This document shows positions 35,852 to 44,662 of a DNA stretch of 64,000 nt, in pieces (positions within the stretch are counted from its first letter, which is position 1; each line of letters begins with the position of its first letter). This stretch comes from Arthrobacter sp. MAHUQ-56. GTDB taxonomy: Bacteria > Actinomycetota > Actinomycetes > Actinomycetales > Micrococcaceae. The stretch is from NCBI RefSeq assembly GCF_019710585.1, contig NZ_JAIFZQ010000004.1, positions 296,504 through 360,503 on the forward strand, read 5' to 3'. A program made the translations under genes and the position numbers. The notes under the pieces are model-generated. The model saw only the letters and a list, made by a program, of their open reading frames with translations, did not search any database and was not told where the DNA came from.

Positions 35852-35884
35852 GGGCCCGCGGGCATTCCCGCGGGCCCTGTTTTG
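35852..35884 (+). terminator. Stem-loop with T-run between sdhD and sdhA
   Basis: 11-bp perfect arms (35852-35862 and 35867-35877) with a CATT loop, followed by TGTTTTGC. Its form is that of an intrinsic terminator, yet it is inside the sdhCDAB operon. It may be a partial attenuator that sets subunit levels, or it may stabilise the upstream mRNA. Confidence 0.7.
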
Positions 35885-35944
35885 CGGAGCAGGCAACGCC
35901 GCCCCGTTGTTTTATTGCGAATTTTGAGAGAAAGAGCGTCTGGT

Positions 35945-37744
35945 ATGCAGGTCCATAAGTACGACGTCGTCATCGTCGGTGCCGGTGGCGCTGGCATGCG
36001 CGCCGCGATCGAGTCCGGTCAGCGCGCGCGCACAGCAGTACTGACCAAGCTCTACCCCACCCGCTCGCACACCGGTGCGGCGCAGGGTGGCATGTGTGCA
36101 GCCCTTGCCAACGTCGAGGAAGACAACTGGGAATGGCACACGTTCGACACCGTCAAGGGCGGCGACTACCTGGTGGACCAGGACGCCGCCGAGGTCATGG
36201 CCAAGGAAGCCATCGACGCCGTGCTGGACCTGGAAAAGATGGGCCTGCCGTTCAACCGCACGCCCGAAGGCCGCATCGACCAGCGCCGCTTCGGCGGCCA
36301 CACCCGTGACCATGGCAAGGCACCGGTCCGCCGTGCGTGCTACGCCGCGGACCGCACGGGCCACATGATCCTGCAGACGCTGTACCAAAACTGCGTCAAG
36401 CACAACGTTGAGTTCTACAACGAGTACTACGTCCTGGACCTGCTGACGGTCGAAGAGGATGCTGTCCGTGAAGATGGCACCCCCTACAAGCAGAAGCGCG
36501 TGGCCGGCGTCGTCTCCTACGACCTCGCCTCCGGCGAACTGCACGTCTTCCAGGCCAAGTCCGTGGTGTTCGCCTCCGGCGGCGCCGGCAAGGTCTTCAA
36601 GACCACGTCCAACGCCCACACCCTGACCGGTGACGGCATGGGCATCGCGTTCCGCCGGGGCATCCCGTTGGAGGACATGGAGTTCTTCCAGTTCCACCCG
36701 ACCGGCCTGGCCGGCCTGGGCATCCTGCTCTCCGAAGCCGCCCGCGGTGAAGGCGCCATCCTGCGCAACTCCGAGGGTGAGCGGTTCATGGAGCGCTACG
36801 CCCCCACCATCAAGGACCTGGCGCCCCGTGACATCGTGGCCCGTTCCATGGCCAACGAAGTCCGCGAAGGCCGCGGCTGCGGCCCGAACAAGGACTACGT
36901 CCTCCTGGACCTGACCCACCTGGAACCGGCCCACATCGACGCCAAGCTTCCGGACATCACCGAGTTCGCCCGCACCTACCTGGGCGTGGAACCGTACACC
37001 GAGCCCGTCCCGGTGTTCCCCACCGCCCACTACGCGATGGGCGGCATCCCCACGAACATCGAGACCGAAGTCCTCCAGGACAACGACACTGTTGTTCCCG
37101 GACTCTTCGCCGCCGGTGAAGTGGCCTGCGTTTCGGTCCACGGCTCGAACCGCCTGGGCACCAACTCCCTGTTGGACATCAACGTGTTCGGCAAGCGCGC
37201 CGGCATCGCCGCCGCCGAGTACGCCAAGACCGCCCAGTTCGTGGAGTTGCCGGAAAACCCGCTGGCCTACACCACCGAACTGCTGGATATTGCGCGCAAC
37301 GGCACCGGCGACGAGAAGGTGGCCCAGATCCGCAAGGAACTGCAGGACACCATGGACGCCAATATGCAGGTGTTCCGTACGGCTGACACGCTGAACCAGG
37401 TGCTGCGCGATATCGCCTCCTTCGAGGAGCGCTACAAGCGCATCAACGTCCAGGACAAGGGCAAGCGGTTCAACCTGGACCTGCTCGAAGCCGTTGAGCT
37501 TGGCTTCCTGCTGGAACTGGCCAAGGTCATGACCGTGGCCGCCCTCCACCGCGAGGAATCCCGCGGTGGACACTTCCGCGAGGACTTCCCCGAGCGTGAC
37601 GACGAGAAATTCATGAAGCACTCCATGGCGTACAAGGATGACCACGCGCCGGCAGACGGATCGGCGGAAGCAATCGCCGGTATCCGCCTTGCCACCAAGC
37701 CGGTTGTTTTTACCCGCTACGAGCCGATGGTGAGGAAGTACTAA
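35945..37744 (+). CDS. sdhA: Succinate dehydrogenase flavoprotein subunit
   Basis: Oxidises succinate to fumarate with covalent FAD, passing electrons to SdhB. 599 residues. FAD fold VIVGAGGAGMRAAIES at residues 9-24, the FAD-attaching histidine in YPTRSHTGAAQGGM near 44, and the active-site motifs RFGGHTRDHGKAPVRRACYA and HGSNRLGTNSLLD. ATG at 35945 follows GAGAGAAAGAG; the longer frame from 35882 adds non-native residues. Confidence 0.97.
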   Translation: MQVHKYDVVIVGAGGAGMRAAIESGQRARTAVLTKLYPTRSHTGAAQGGMCAALANVEEDNWEWHTFDTVKGGDYLVDQDAAEVMAKEAIDAVLDLEKMGLPFNRTPEGRIDQRRFGGHTRDHGKAPVRRACYAADRTGHMILQTLYQNCVKHNVEFYNEYYVLDLLTVEEDAVREDGTPYKQKRVAGVVSYDLASGELHVFQAKSVVFASGGAGKVFKTTSNAHTLTGDGMGIAFRRGIPLEDMEFFQFHPTGLAGLGILLSEAARGEGAILRNSEGERFMERYAPTIKDLAPRDIVARSMANEVREGRGCGPNKDYVLLDLTHLEPAHIDAKLPDITEFARTYLGVEPYTEPVPVFPTAHYAMGGIPTNIETEVLQDNDTVVPGLFAAGEVACVSVHGSNRLGTNSLLDINVFGKRAGIAAAEYAKTAQFVELPENPLAYTTELLDIARNGTGDEKVAQIRKELQDTMDANMQVFRTADTLNQVLRDIASFEERYKRINVQDKGKRFNLDLLEAVELGFLLELAKVMTVAALHREESRGGHFREDFPERDDEKFMKHSMAYKDDHAPADGSAEAIAGIRLATKPVVFTRYEPMVRKY

Positions 37745-37745
37745 G

Positions 37746-38528
37746 ATGTCCGCTGAAATCGCTGAGCCAGCCTCCAAGGTTGAACTGCCTGCCGGCGTCG
37801 GCGGGGGCGGGGAAATCCCCACCTTCGATGTGCACCTGCGGGTCCGCCGGTACAACCCGGAAGTATCCGGGGAAGCTACCTGGGACGACTTCCACCTCAC
37901 CATGTACGGCACGGACCGTGTCCTGGATGCCCTGCACAAGGTGAAGTGGGAGATGGACGGAAGCCTGTCCTTCCGCCGCTCCTGCGCGCACGGCGTGTGC
38001 GGGTCTGACGCCATGCGCATCAACGGCCGCAACCGCCTCGCCTGCAAGACCCTCCTGAAGGACCTGGACACCTCCAAGCCCATCACGGTCGAACCCATCA
38101 AGGGCCTGCCGGTGGAGAAGGACCTGATCGTGGACATGGAGCCGTTCTTCCAGTCCTACCGCGAGGTCATGCCGTTCCTGATCAACAAGGGCCACGAGCC
38201 CACCCGGGAACGCCTGCAGTCCGCCGAGGACCGTGAGCGCTTCGATGACACCACCAAGTGCATCCTGTGCGCTGCGTGCACGTCCTCCTGCCCGGTGTTC
38301 TGGACCGACGGCCAGTACTTCGGCCCCGCCGCCATCGTCAACGCCCACCGCTTCATCTTCGATTCCCGTGATGACGCCGGCGACATGCGGTTGGAAATCC
38401 TCAACGACAAGGAAGGCGTGTGGCGCTGCCGCACCACCTTCAACTGCTCCGAAGCATGCCCGCGCGGCATCCAGGTGACCCAGGCCATCGCCGAAGTCAA
38501 GCAGGCCATCCTCTCCCGCAAGATCTGA
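37746..38528 (+). CDS. sdhB: Succinate dehydrogenase iron-sulfur subunit
   Basis: 260 residues carrying three iron-sulfur clusters. The [2Fe-2S] cysteines are in SCAHGVCGSDAM (about 79-90), and the [4Fe-4S]/[3Fe-4S] set in CILCAACTSSCP (about 172) and CSEACPRGIQ (about 236). It starts 1 nt after sdhA's stop and ends the operon at a GC-rich stem-loop. Confidence 0.96.
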   Translation: MSAEIAEPASKVELPAGVGGGGEIPTFDVHLRVRRYNPEVSGEATWDDFHLTMYGTDRVLDALHKVKWEMDGSLSFRRSCAHGVCGSDAMRINGRNRLACKTLLKDLDTSKPITVEPIKGLPVEKDLIVDMEPFFQSYREVMPFLINKGHEPTRERLQSAEDRERFDDTTKCILCAACTSSCPVFWTDGQYFGPAAIVNAHRFIFDSRDDAGDMRLEILNDKEGVWRCRTTFNCSEACPRGIQVTQAIAEVKQAILSRKI

Positions 38529-38543
38529 CCAAGGATCGCAGCG

Positions 38544-38586
38544 GACGACGGCGCCCTCCCCCACCCGGGGATGCGGCGCCGTCGTC
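38544..38586 (+). terminator. Stem-loop after sdhB
   Basis: 12-bp arms (38544-38555 and 38575-38586) with a 19-nt loop, 16 nt past the sdhB stop. No long T-run follows (GTATCCG). Confidence 0.65.
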
Positions 38587-38694
38587 GTATCCGCACCAAA
38601 TCCGCCGGATGCTCTATATGTTCTGGCCGCTAAGAACGCCTTTTAGGGACCACAACTGATAGAGCAACCCGAACGTCGATAGAAAGGGGACACT

Positions 38695-39465
38695 GTGTCC
38701 CACTCGGAAAAGGTCAGCTTCGAAGGCTCCACGGGAGAGATGCTCTCCGGCATCATCGATGTGCCCGAGGGGCCCGTCAAGGGCTGGGGTGTCTTTTCGC
38801 ACGGCTTTACCCTGGGCAAGGACAGTCCCTCAGCGTCGCGCATGTGCAAGGCCCTGGCGGACAGCGGTGTGGGCATGCTCCGCTTCGACAATTTGGGCCT
38901 CGGGGGCTCCGCGGGGGAATGGTCTGCGGGCTCGTTCAGCCACAAGGTGGCGGACACCGTGAAGGCCGCCGAATTCATGCGCAGCCAAGGCAAGGAAATC
39001 TCGCTGCTGGTGGGCCACTCCTTCGGCGGTGCTGCCGTGCTCGCTGCCGCGCGGGAGATCCCCGAACTCGACGCCGTCGCTACCGTTGGGGCGCCCTTCT
39101 CGCCGAAGCATGTGGCCCACGTCTTCGATGCCGCGCTGGACAGGATCCTGAGCGATGGCAGCGCGGAGGTGGACCTGGGCGGGAAGCGGGTGGAGATCCG
39201 CCGCCACTTCGTCGAGGACCTCGAGAATGCGGACCTGACGGACTGCATCCGTCAGCTGCACAAGCCGTTGATGGTGCTCCACTCCCCCACCGACAACACC
39301 GTGGGCATCGAAAACGCCAGCACCATCTTCCAAACCGCCCGGCATCCACGGAACTTCGTCTCGCTCGAGGGAAGCGACCATCTGCTGACGGGCAAGGGCC
39401 AGGCCGCCCGCGCCGCCCGCATTATCGCCGCCTGGGCCGACCAGTACCTCGACGCCGGACAGTAG
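38695..39465 (+). CDS. Alpha/beta hydrolase
   Basis: 256 residues of the alpha/beta hydrolase fold, resembling the hydrolase half often found with OsmC domains. The nucleophile elbow is GHSFGGAAV near residue 105, preceded by the oxyanion region FSHGFTLGKD near 35. A late aspartate (LHSPTDNTVG) and histidine (EGSDHLLTG) complete the likely triad. GTG at 38695 behind GAAAGGGG. Substrate unknown. Confidence 0.82.
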   Translation: MSHSEKVSFEGSTGEMLSGIIDVPEGPVKGWGVFSHGFTLGKDSPSASRMCKALADSGVGMLRFDNLGLGGSAGEWSAGSFSHKVADTVKAAEFMRSQGKEISLLVGHSFGGAAVLAAAREIPELDAVATVGAPFSPKHVAHVFDAALDRILSDGSAEVDLGGKRVEIRRHFVEDLENADLTDCIRQLHKPLMVLHSPTDNTVGIENASTIFQTARHPRNFVSLEGSDHLLTGKGQAARAARIIAAWADQYLDAGQ

Positions 39466-40684
39466 CCGCCGTCCCGTTCTCCGGCAGGACGGGCACCTGC
39501 CCGGGCGGAAGCGGCAGCCTGCCGGGCTGCACCGGCACCTTGCCCGGCTGGACCTGGCGTGCACCCCACATGGCTTTGTCCTGCCGTGCAGGCGAATTGC
39601 GCAGATCCGCTTCCCGCACCGCTGCCCAGCCACCGGAGACCAGGTACACCTGACTGACCAGGTTGAACCAGATCAGCAGCCCGATAACGATGGCAAAGGG
39701 TGCCAGGATCGGGTTGCGGCTGGCGCCGGCGAGCAGTTCGGTGCTGAACACCTGCAGGACTGTGGTGCCCACCGCGGCCAGGATGGTCCCCTCAAGCAGC
39801 GCCCGCCGGGACAGCTTCAGGGCGGCGGCCAGCCGGTACATGACCAGTGCCGTCACCCAGTTCAGCACCAGCGGGACGGTGATCTTCACCGAGGTGGTCA
39901 GCGGGCCTGCCACTGTTTCATCGAGGTGAAGGAAGTCCGAGACCCAGCCGGCCGCAGTTCCGAACACCAGCGAAGCACCGGCGCTGGTCACCAGGGCCAC
40001 GCCGAGAAGAAGGAGGGTGCCGGCGTCGCGCAGCTTCAAAATAACGGGGTTGACCAGCACCGGTGGCAGTTCCAGGACCCCGCGGAGCCCCTCCCGGACC
40101 CCCGCAATCCATCGCAGCGACGTTACTACCGTGACCAAAGAACCGATCACCGCGGTCCAGCCGAGACCATTTGGATCCAGCAGGTCCTTGGGGTCCACCA
40201 GTCCTGGCGCGCCGTTGATCTTCAGCAGCCCCGGCGCACTCGTTGCCACACTGCTGATAATGGTGTCCAGCAGCGCCGGCTGGCCGCGCAGCACCAAGCC
40301 TGCCACCGAGAAGCCCGTGGCGAGCAGGCCGGTGATGGAGAAGAACATGTTGAAGCCAATGCCTGCGCTCAGCAGCGGACCGTGCTGGAGGCTGTAGTGC
40401 CTGAAGGCGCGCATGGGCCGCAGGACATTCAGGCGGGCTGTCGTCCACTGGACCAGGGCCATCAGGGCCTGGAATTTTCCGCCGTCCCTGCGGACCCGGT
40501 TCCATTCCATCTGTTTCTGGATGACCGCCAGTTTCAGCCGGGCATGGTCCGTGGGCAGCGGCTGCTGGTCAGCCGGCGTCGGTTGTCCTGTCCGCGGCGG
40601 CACCGGTGAAGCGGGTGCGGGCGTCGTTGTCAGTTTCGGTCCCAAAGTCCAGCTCTTCCCGTAGCTGCCAGATGCCCTCGGCAT
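39422..40684 (-). CDS. YihY/virulence factor BrkB family membrane protein
   Basis: Up to 420 residues. The YihY/BrkB family has six or so membrane helices and no proven single function, despite old ribonuclease BN labels. The core begins at about RPMRAFRHYSLQHGPLLSAG. The start is uncertain. ATG at 40684 lies 116 nt inside the upstream RNA ligase gene. A TTG at 40645 has a well-spaced GGAAGAG. The C-terminal Pro/Gly/Val-rich repeats (VQPGRLPLPPGQVPV) are low complexity. Its 3' end overlaps the hydrolase gene by 44 nt on the opposite strand. Confidence 0.82.
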   Translation of the reverse strand: MPRASGSYGKSWTLGPKLTTTPAPASPVPPRTGQPTPADQQPLPTDHARLKLAVIQKQMEWNRVRRDGGKFQALMALVQWTTARLNVLRPMRAFRHYSLQHGPLLSAGIGFNMFFSITGLLATGFSVAGLVLRGQPALLDTIISSVATSAPGLLKINGAPGLVDPKDLLDPNGLGWTAVIGSLVTVVTSLRWIAGVREGLRGVLELPPVLVNPVILKLRDAGTLLLLGVALVTSAGASLVFGTAAGWVSDFLHLDETVAGPLTTSVKITVPLVLNWVTALVMYRLAAALKLSRRALLEGTILAAVGTTVLQVFSTELLAGASRNPILAPFAIVIGLLIWFNLVSQVYLVSGGWAAVREADLRNSPARQDKAMWGARQVQPGKVPVQPGRLPLPPGQVPVLPENGTAATVRRRGTGRPRRR

Positions 40685-41267
40685 CGTGCTCGTAAAGTCC
40701 CATGCTAACCACGGGGAAGGTGGCCTTGTAGGTTTTCAGCACCGTTTCCGCCTCGTCCAGGCTTTCCGGCGCGACATCGTGGGCGATCGTGACGTGGGGG
40801 TGGTAGGCGAAAGGCAGGTCCCGGTGGAGCGGACCCTGCTGGAGCTTGCGGTGCAGCTCCACGCACTCCCCGAAGCCGTCCTCCACCTTGATGAAGACGA
40901 CGGGTGAGACGGGCCGGAAGGTCCCCGTCCCTGCGATGGTGACCATGAACGGACTCTGGCACCGGGCCACCTCGCGGACATGGCGGAGGGTGGCGTCCCA
41001 GTCCCGGGTGGGGGTAGTGGTCACCAAGGTGATGTGTGCCGGCACCACATCCGCCAGCGGATCCCCGAAGGAAGCCCGCCAGCGCTGCAGTTCCTCGGCT
41101 ATCCGGGGTGGAAAACCGAGGATGACGCCAACGCTGGTCTCATCATTGCCGGCCGGCTTTGCCGCCGCGCTCTGACCCGACTGCTCCGGGTACGGAGTGG
41201 TGAGTTCCCGCTCGGCCTGGCCGGCCGGGCAAGCGACTCCCCTGGCGGTGACATTCCTCGAAGCCAT
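40569..41267 (-). CDS. 2'-5' RNA ligase family protein (2H phosphoesterase)
   Basis: 232 residues. The two HxT motifs that define the 2H superfamily are HITL near residue 78 and HVTIAHD near 160, giving a cyclic-phosphodiesterase-like active site. True ligase activity is not implied. N-terminal 45 residues are low-conservation, so the ATG at 41267 may be too early. It follows trpS closely and overlaps the BrkB-type gene. Confidence 0.8.
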   Translation of the reverse strand: MASRNVTARGVACPAGQAERELTTPYPEQSGQSAAAKPAGNDETSVGVILGFPPRIAEELQRWRASFGDPLADVVPAHITLVTTTPTRDWDATLRHVREVARCQSPFMVTIAGTGTFRPVSPVVFIKVEDGFGECVELHRKLQQGPLHRDLPFAYHPHVTIAHDVAPESLDEAETVLKTYKATFPVVSMGLYEHDAEGIWQLREELDFGTETDNDARTRFTGAAADRTTDAG

Positions 41268-41271
41268 GACG

Positions 41272-42315
41272 CTAGCGGACTCCCGCGAGGCTCATCGATG
41301 GCAGGAACCCCATGCGGTCATACACCTGGCCCAGGGTGACCGAGGCGATCTCGCGGGCCCGTTCGGCGCCCAGCGCCAGCAGCCGGTCCAGCTCAGCGGG
41401 ATCGGCCATCAGTTCGTTGGTCCGGTTCCGCAGGGGGGTGATGAAGTCCACCAGCACCTCGGCGAGGTCCACCTTGAGGTGCCCGTACATCTTCCCCTGG
41501 TACTCGGCTTCAAGGTCGGCCACCGACTTCCCGGTCAGGGACGAGTAGATGGTCAGCAGGTTGGAAACCCCTGGCTTTTCCTCGGCGTCGAAGCGGATGT
41601 CCGTGCCGGCGTCGGTCACGGCGGACTTGATGCGCTTCGCCGCGATCTTGGGATCCTCCAGGAGCTGGATGGACCCGTTGGGGGACTCCCCCGTCTTGGA
41701 CATCTTGGCGCTGGGGTTCTGCAGATCGTAGATCTTGGCGCTTTCCTTGACGATGGCCGCCTCAGGAACGGTGAACGTGTGCCCGAACCGGGTGTTGAAG
41801 CGCTGCGCCAGGTTCCGGGTCAGTTCAAGGTGCTGGCGCTGGTCCTCGCCCACGGGCACCAGGTCGGTCTGGTACAGCAGGATGTCCGCCGCCATCAGGG
41901 TGGGGTACGCGAACAGTCCCAGGGTGGCGGCGTCAGCGCCGGACTTCTGGGTCTTGTCCTTGAACTGGGTCATCCGGGAGGCCTCACCGAAGCCGGTGAT
42001 GCAGTTCAGCGCCCAGGCCAGCTGCGCGTGCTCCGGCACATGGGACTGGACGAAGAAGATGCTCTTGTCCGGGTCGATGCCGGCGGCGATGTACTGCGCC
42101 GCCACGGTGCGGGTGCGCTTGGCCAGCTCAGTGGGGTCGAAGTCGACCGTGATGGCGTGCAGGTCCGGAATGAAGAACACGGCGTCGTACTCGGCCTGCA
42201 TGTCCACCCAGTTGCGGACGGCGCCGATGTAGTTCCCCAGGTGGAGGGAGTCGGCGGTGGGCTTGGCGCCGGAAAGGATGCGCTTTTTGGTGGCCGGGGA
42301 AGTCTGGCTGGTCAT
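41272..42315 (-). CDS. trpS: Tryptophan--tRNA ligase
   Basis: Charges tRNA-Trp. 347 residues, class I synthetase. The HIGH-equivalent is LHLGNYIGA near residue 24 and the KMSKS-equivalent AKMSKTGES near 203. It is the common bacterial TrpRS size. ATG at 42315 lies 18 nt after exonuclease III. No T-box or leader is seen in that gap. Confidence 0.95.
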   Translation of the reverse strand: MTSQTSPATKKRILSGAKPTADSLHLGNYIGAVRNWVDMQAEYDAVFFIPDLHAITVDFDPTELAKRTRTVAAQYIAAGIDPDKSIFFVQSHVPEHAQLAWALNCITGFGEASRMTQFKDKTQKSGADAATLGLFAYPTLMAADILLYQTDLVPVGEDQRQHLELTRNLAQRFNTRFGHTFTVPEAAIVKESAKIYDLQNPSAKMSKTGESPNGSIQLLEDPKIAAKRIKSAVTDAGTDIRFDAEEKPGVSNLLTIYSSLTGKSVADLEAEYQGKMYGHLKVDLAEVLVDFITPLRNRTNELMADPAELDRLLALGAERAREIASVTLGQVYDRMGFLPSMSLAGVR

Positions 42316-42333
42316 GGGTTGAAACCTTCGGGC

Positions 42334-43176
42334 TTAGAGCTGGTAGTCCACTACGAGCGGGGCATGGTCGGAGAAGCGGGTATCCCACGTGGCTGCGCGG
42401 TCAACGACTGCCGAGATGGCGGACGCGGCCAGTTCCGGGGTGGCCAGGTGGTAGTCGATGCGCCAGCCGGTGTCGTTGTCGAATGCCTTGCCGCGCCAGG
42501 ACCACCAGGTATAGGGACCGTCAACGTCGCCGGCGAGGTTGCGGTGGACGTCGTGCCAGCCGATCTCTTCACCAAAGAAGCGGTCGAAGTAGGCCCGTTC
42601 CTCCGGCAGGTGGCCGGCCTTCTTCACATTGCCCTTCGAGTTCCGGATGTCCTTGGGGGTGTGGGCGACATTGAGGTCCCCCACCACCAGGGCATGGTCG
42701 CTGTGCTTGGTCAGCTCGGGCAGCCGGGTGCTCATGACATCCAGGAAGCGGAACTTGTCGTCCTGCTTCGGGGTGCCCACTTCACCGGAGTGGACGTAGG
42801 CGCTGGCGACGGTGAGCTGGACGGGATTCCCGGCGGCGTCGGGCACGCGGAAATCGGCTTCGACCCAGCGGCCGGCGGTGGCGAAATAGTCGTCCCCGAT
42901 ACCGTTCCGGGTCTCCAGCGGTTCCTGCCGGGAGGCAATGGCGACGCCGGCACGGCCCTTGGCTTCGGCCTCGGCGTGCAGGATGTGCCACCCCTCCCCC
43001 AGCAGCTGCCGGACGATCGCGTCGGGTGCGCGGACTTCCTGCAGGCAGAGGATATCGACTTCGCGCGGCTCCAGCCACGCCGCCATGCCGTTTTTGTAGG
43101 CAGCCCGGAGGCCGTTGACGTTGACCGATGCGATGCGAAGGTGGTCCTTGTTCAATGCCGAGCTCACCCGCTCCAC
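42334..43176 (-). CDS. xth: Exodeoxyribonuclease III
   Basis: AP endonuclease/3' exonuclease of base excision repair. 280 residues with RIASVNVNGLRAA near residue 14, the metal glutamate in LCLQEVRAPD, LVVGDLNVAH near 160, and the C-terminal SDHAPLVVDY catalytic histidine motif. GTG at 43176 or 43167 are both possible; the second has GGAG just before it. Confidence 0.93.
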   Translation of the reverse strand: MERVSSALNKDHLRIASVNVNGLRAAYKNGMAAWLEPREVDILCLQEVRAPDAIVRQLLGEGWHILHAEAEAKGRAGVAIASRQEPLETRNGIGDDYFATAGRWVEADFRVPDAAGNPVQLTVASAYVHSGEVGTPKQDDKFRFLDVMSTRLPELTKHSDHALVVGDLNVAHTPKDIRNSKGNVKKAGHLPEERAYFDRFFGEEIGWHDVHRNLAGDVDGPYTWWSWRGKAFDNDTGWRIDYHLATPELAASAISAVVDRAATWDTRFSDHAPLVVDYQL

Positions 43177-43177
43177 T

Positions 43178-43741
43178 CTAGTCGATGATGGTTCCGGTGA
43201 CCGGCTCTCCGCTGCCGCCGGAGGACTTGATCATGTCCCGGGCGTTGGTGGCTGTGATCTCGATGGTCTCGAGGGCCCGGTTGATGGTGTCCTGGTTGGC
43301 GCCGGATCCCTTGGCGCGTTCCTCCTCGACCACGCGGACCTGCACCTGGACGATCTTGAAGGAATGGTCCAGCTTCAGGTCCCGCACCTCGTCGGCTTCG
43401 CTGCGTTCGTAGAGGACCCGCGTCCCGCCCTGGTCGGCGGAGGAGTGCGACGGCGCGCGGCCGGTGGCGGTGTTGAAGGCGCTCTGGGCCTCGGACAGCT
43501 TTGCCCCGGCCTTCTTCGCTGCCTTCTGGATGCTGAAGACCACGAACGCGGCCAGCGCGAGCCAAAAGCCTGCGATGACGGCAACAACCCAGCCAACGAC
43601 GTCGTTCTGGTTGGCCGCGAAGATGACGGCCACAATGAACGCGGTCACCAGGACCATCAGGCCCGGCCCGCTGATCCGGAACATGGAGAAACCGGCCCTG
43701 GCGGGTTTGGAGGATGACGAGGAGCTGCCCAAAGTTCGCAT
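43178..43741 (-). CDS. Membrane protein of unknown function
   Basis: 187 residues I do not recognise. A Ser-rich N-terminus of about 17 residues is followed by two hydrophobic helices (about 27-47 and 50-72), then a basic linker (QKAAKKAGAK) and a soluble charged domain with a long helical C-terminus ending at VTGTIID. It is next to xth with 1 nt between, so transcribed together. The function cannot be inferred. Confidence 0.7.
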   Translation of the reverse strand: MRTLGSSSSSSKPARAGFSMFRISGPGLMVLVTAFIVAVIFAANQNDVVGWVVAVIAGFWLALAAFVVFSIQKAAKKAGAKLSEAQSAFNTATGRAPSHSSADQGGTRVLYERSEADEVRDLKLDHSFKIVQVQVRVVEEERAKGSGANQDTINRALETIEITATNARDMIKSSGGSGEPVTGTIID

Positions 43742-43819
43742 GCAGCTATTCTCTCAAACCGCCCGGTATGCTCCGTCCCGCTTCCACCGGCGGCGAACAG
43801 CCCCGGACGGGGACCTGCC

Positions 43820-44662
43820 CTACTTGAGGAACAGGCTCCGCAGCCGGAGGGTGGTCAGGAGCATGCCTACGGCGGTCATCGCCAGGTAGTAGCCGATGTG
43901 CAGCGGGGTGGCGGCCGTGAAGCTGCCCACGCTGATCTGGCGCAGCAGTTCCACCCCGTGCCACAGCGGCATGGCCTGGATGAGCCACTGGATGGGCCCC
44001 GGGTACACGCTCAATGGGTAGAAGGTGGCACTGAACAGGAACATCGGCAGCAGGATGAAGTTGATCCAGTCCATCTGCTGGAAGGTCTTGAGGAAGCTGG
44101 TGATGCCCATGCCCAGGCTGGCGAACCCGAAGGCGATCAGCACCGACGCCGGGATCATCAGCAGTGCCCAGGCCGTGGTGATCAGCCCCAGGGCGCCCAT
44201 GACGGCGGTGAAGCCGGTGGCGTAGAGCATGCCGCGCAACAGGGCCAGGAAGATCTCCCCCAGGGCGACGTCCAGCGGGCCGAGGGAGGTGTACAGCATG
44301 CCCTGGTACAGCTTGGCGAAGTTCATCTTGAAGAACACGTTCCAGGTGGAGTCGTAGACGGCGCCGTTCATGGCCGAAACGGCCAGCAAAGCCGGGGCGA
44401 TGTAGGCCGCGTAGCTGATGGGCGTTCCATCGGGCCCCTGGACATCGCCTACGATTGCGCCCAGCCCCACCCCCATGGAGACGAGGAAGAGGACCGGTTC
44501 AAAGAACCCCGACACCATGACCAGCCAGTTGGTGCTTCGCGTGGCCATCAGTCCGCGCGAGATCACGGCCCTGGCATTGCGCGAATACAGGGCGCCAAAG
44601 GTCCGGTTCCGGGCCTCGTCCGGTGCGGTGCGCTGCCCGGTCCCGGAGGCGGCGGTGCTCAC
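43820..44662 (-). CDS. ABC-2 type transporter permease (DrrB/NodJ-like), second copy
   Basis: 280 residues with six membrane segments. The start region GLMATRSTNWLVMVSGFFEPVLFL and the C-terminal LRSLFLK are typical of ABC-2 exporters. I read GTG at 44662, which overlaps the stop of the other permease (GTGA). Together with the ATPase it forms a likely drug or lipid-linked oligosaccharide exporter. The substrate is not known. Confidence 0.86.
   Translation of the reverse strand: MSTAASGTGQRTAPDEARNRTFGALYSRNARAVISRGLMATRSTNWLVMVSGFFEPVLFLVSMGVGLGAIVGDVQGPDGTPISYAAYIAPALLAVSAMNGAVYDSTWNVFFKMNFAKLYQGMLYTSLGPLDVALGEIFLALLRGMLYATGFTAVMGALGLITTAWALLMIPASVLIAFGFASLGMGITSFLKTFQQMDWINFILLPMFLFSATFYPLSVYPGPIQWLIQAMPLWHGVELLRQISVGSFTAATPLHIGYYLAMTAVGMLLTTLRLRSLFLK

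Noticed and set aside
35912..38137. A 741-codon open frame on the minus strand across sdhA and sdhB
   Set aside because: It is fully antisense to genes with perfect succinate dehydrogenase motifs; long antisense frames are expected in GC-rich DNA, and its translation is Val/Gly/Asp-rich without domains.
42316..42333. Possible T-box or trp leader ahead of trpS
   Set aside because: Only 18 nt separate xth and trpS, too short for a leader element.
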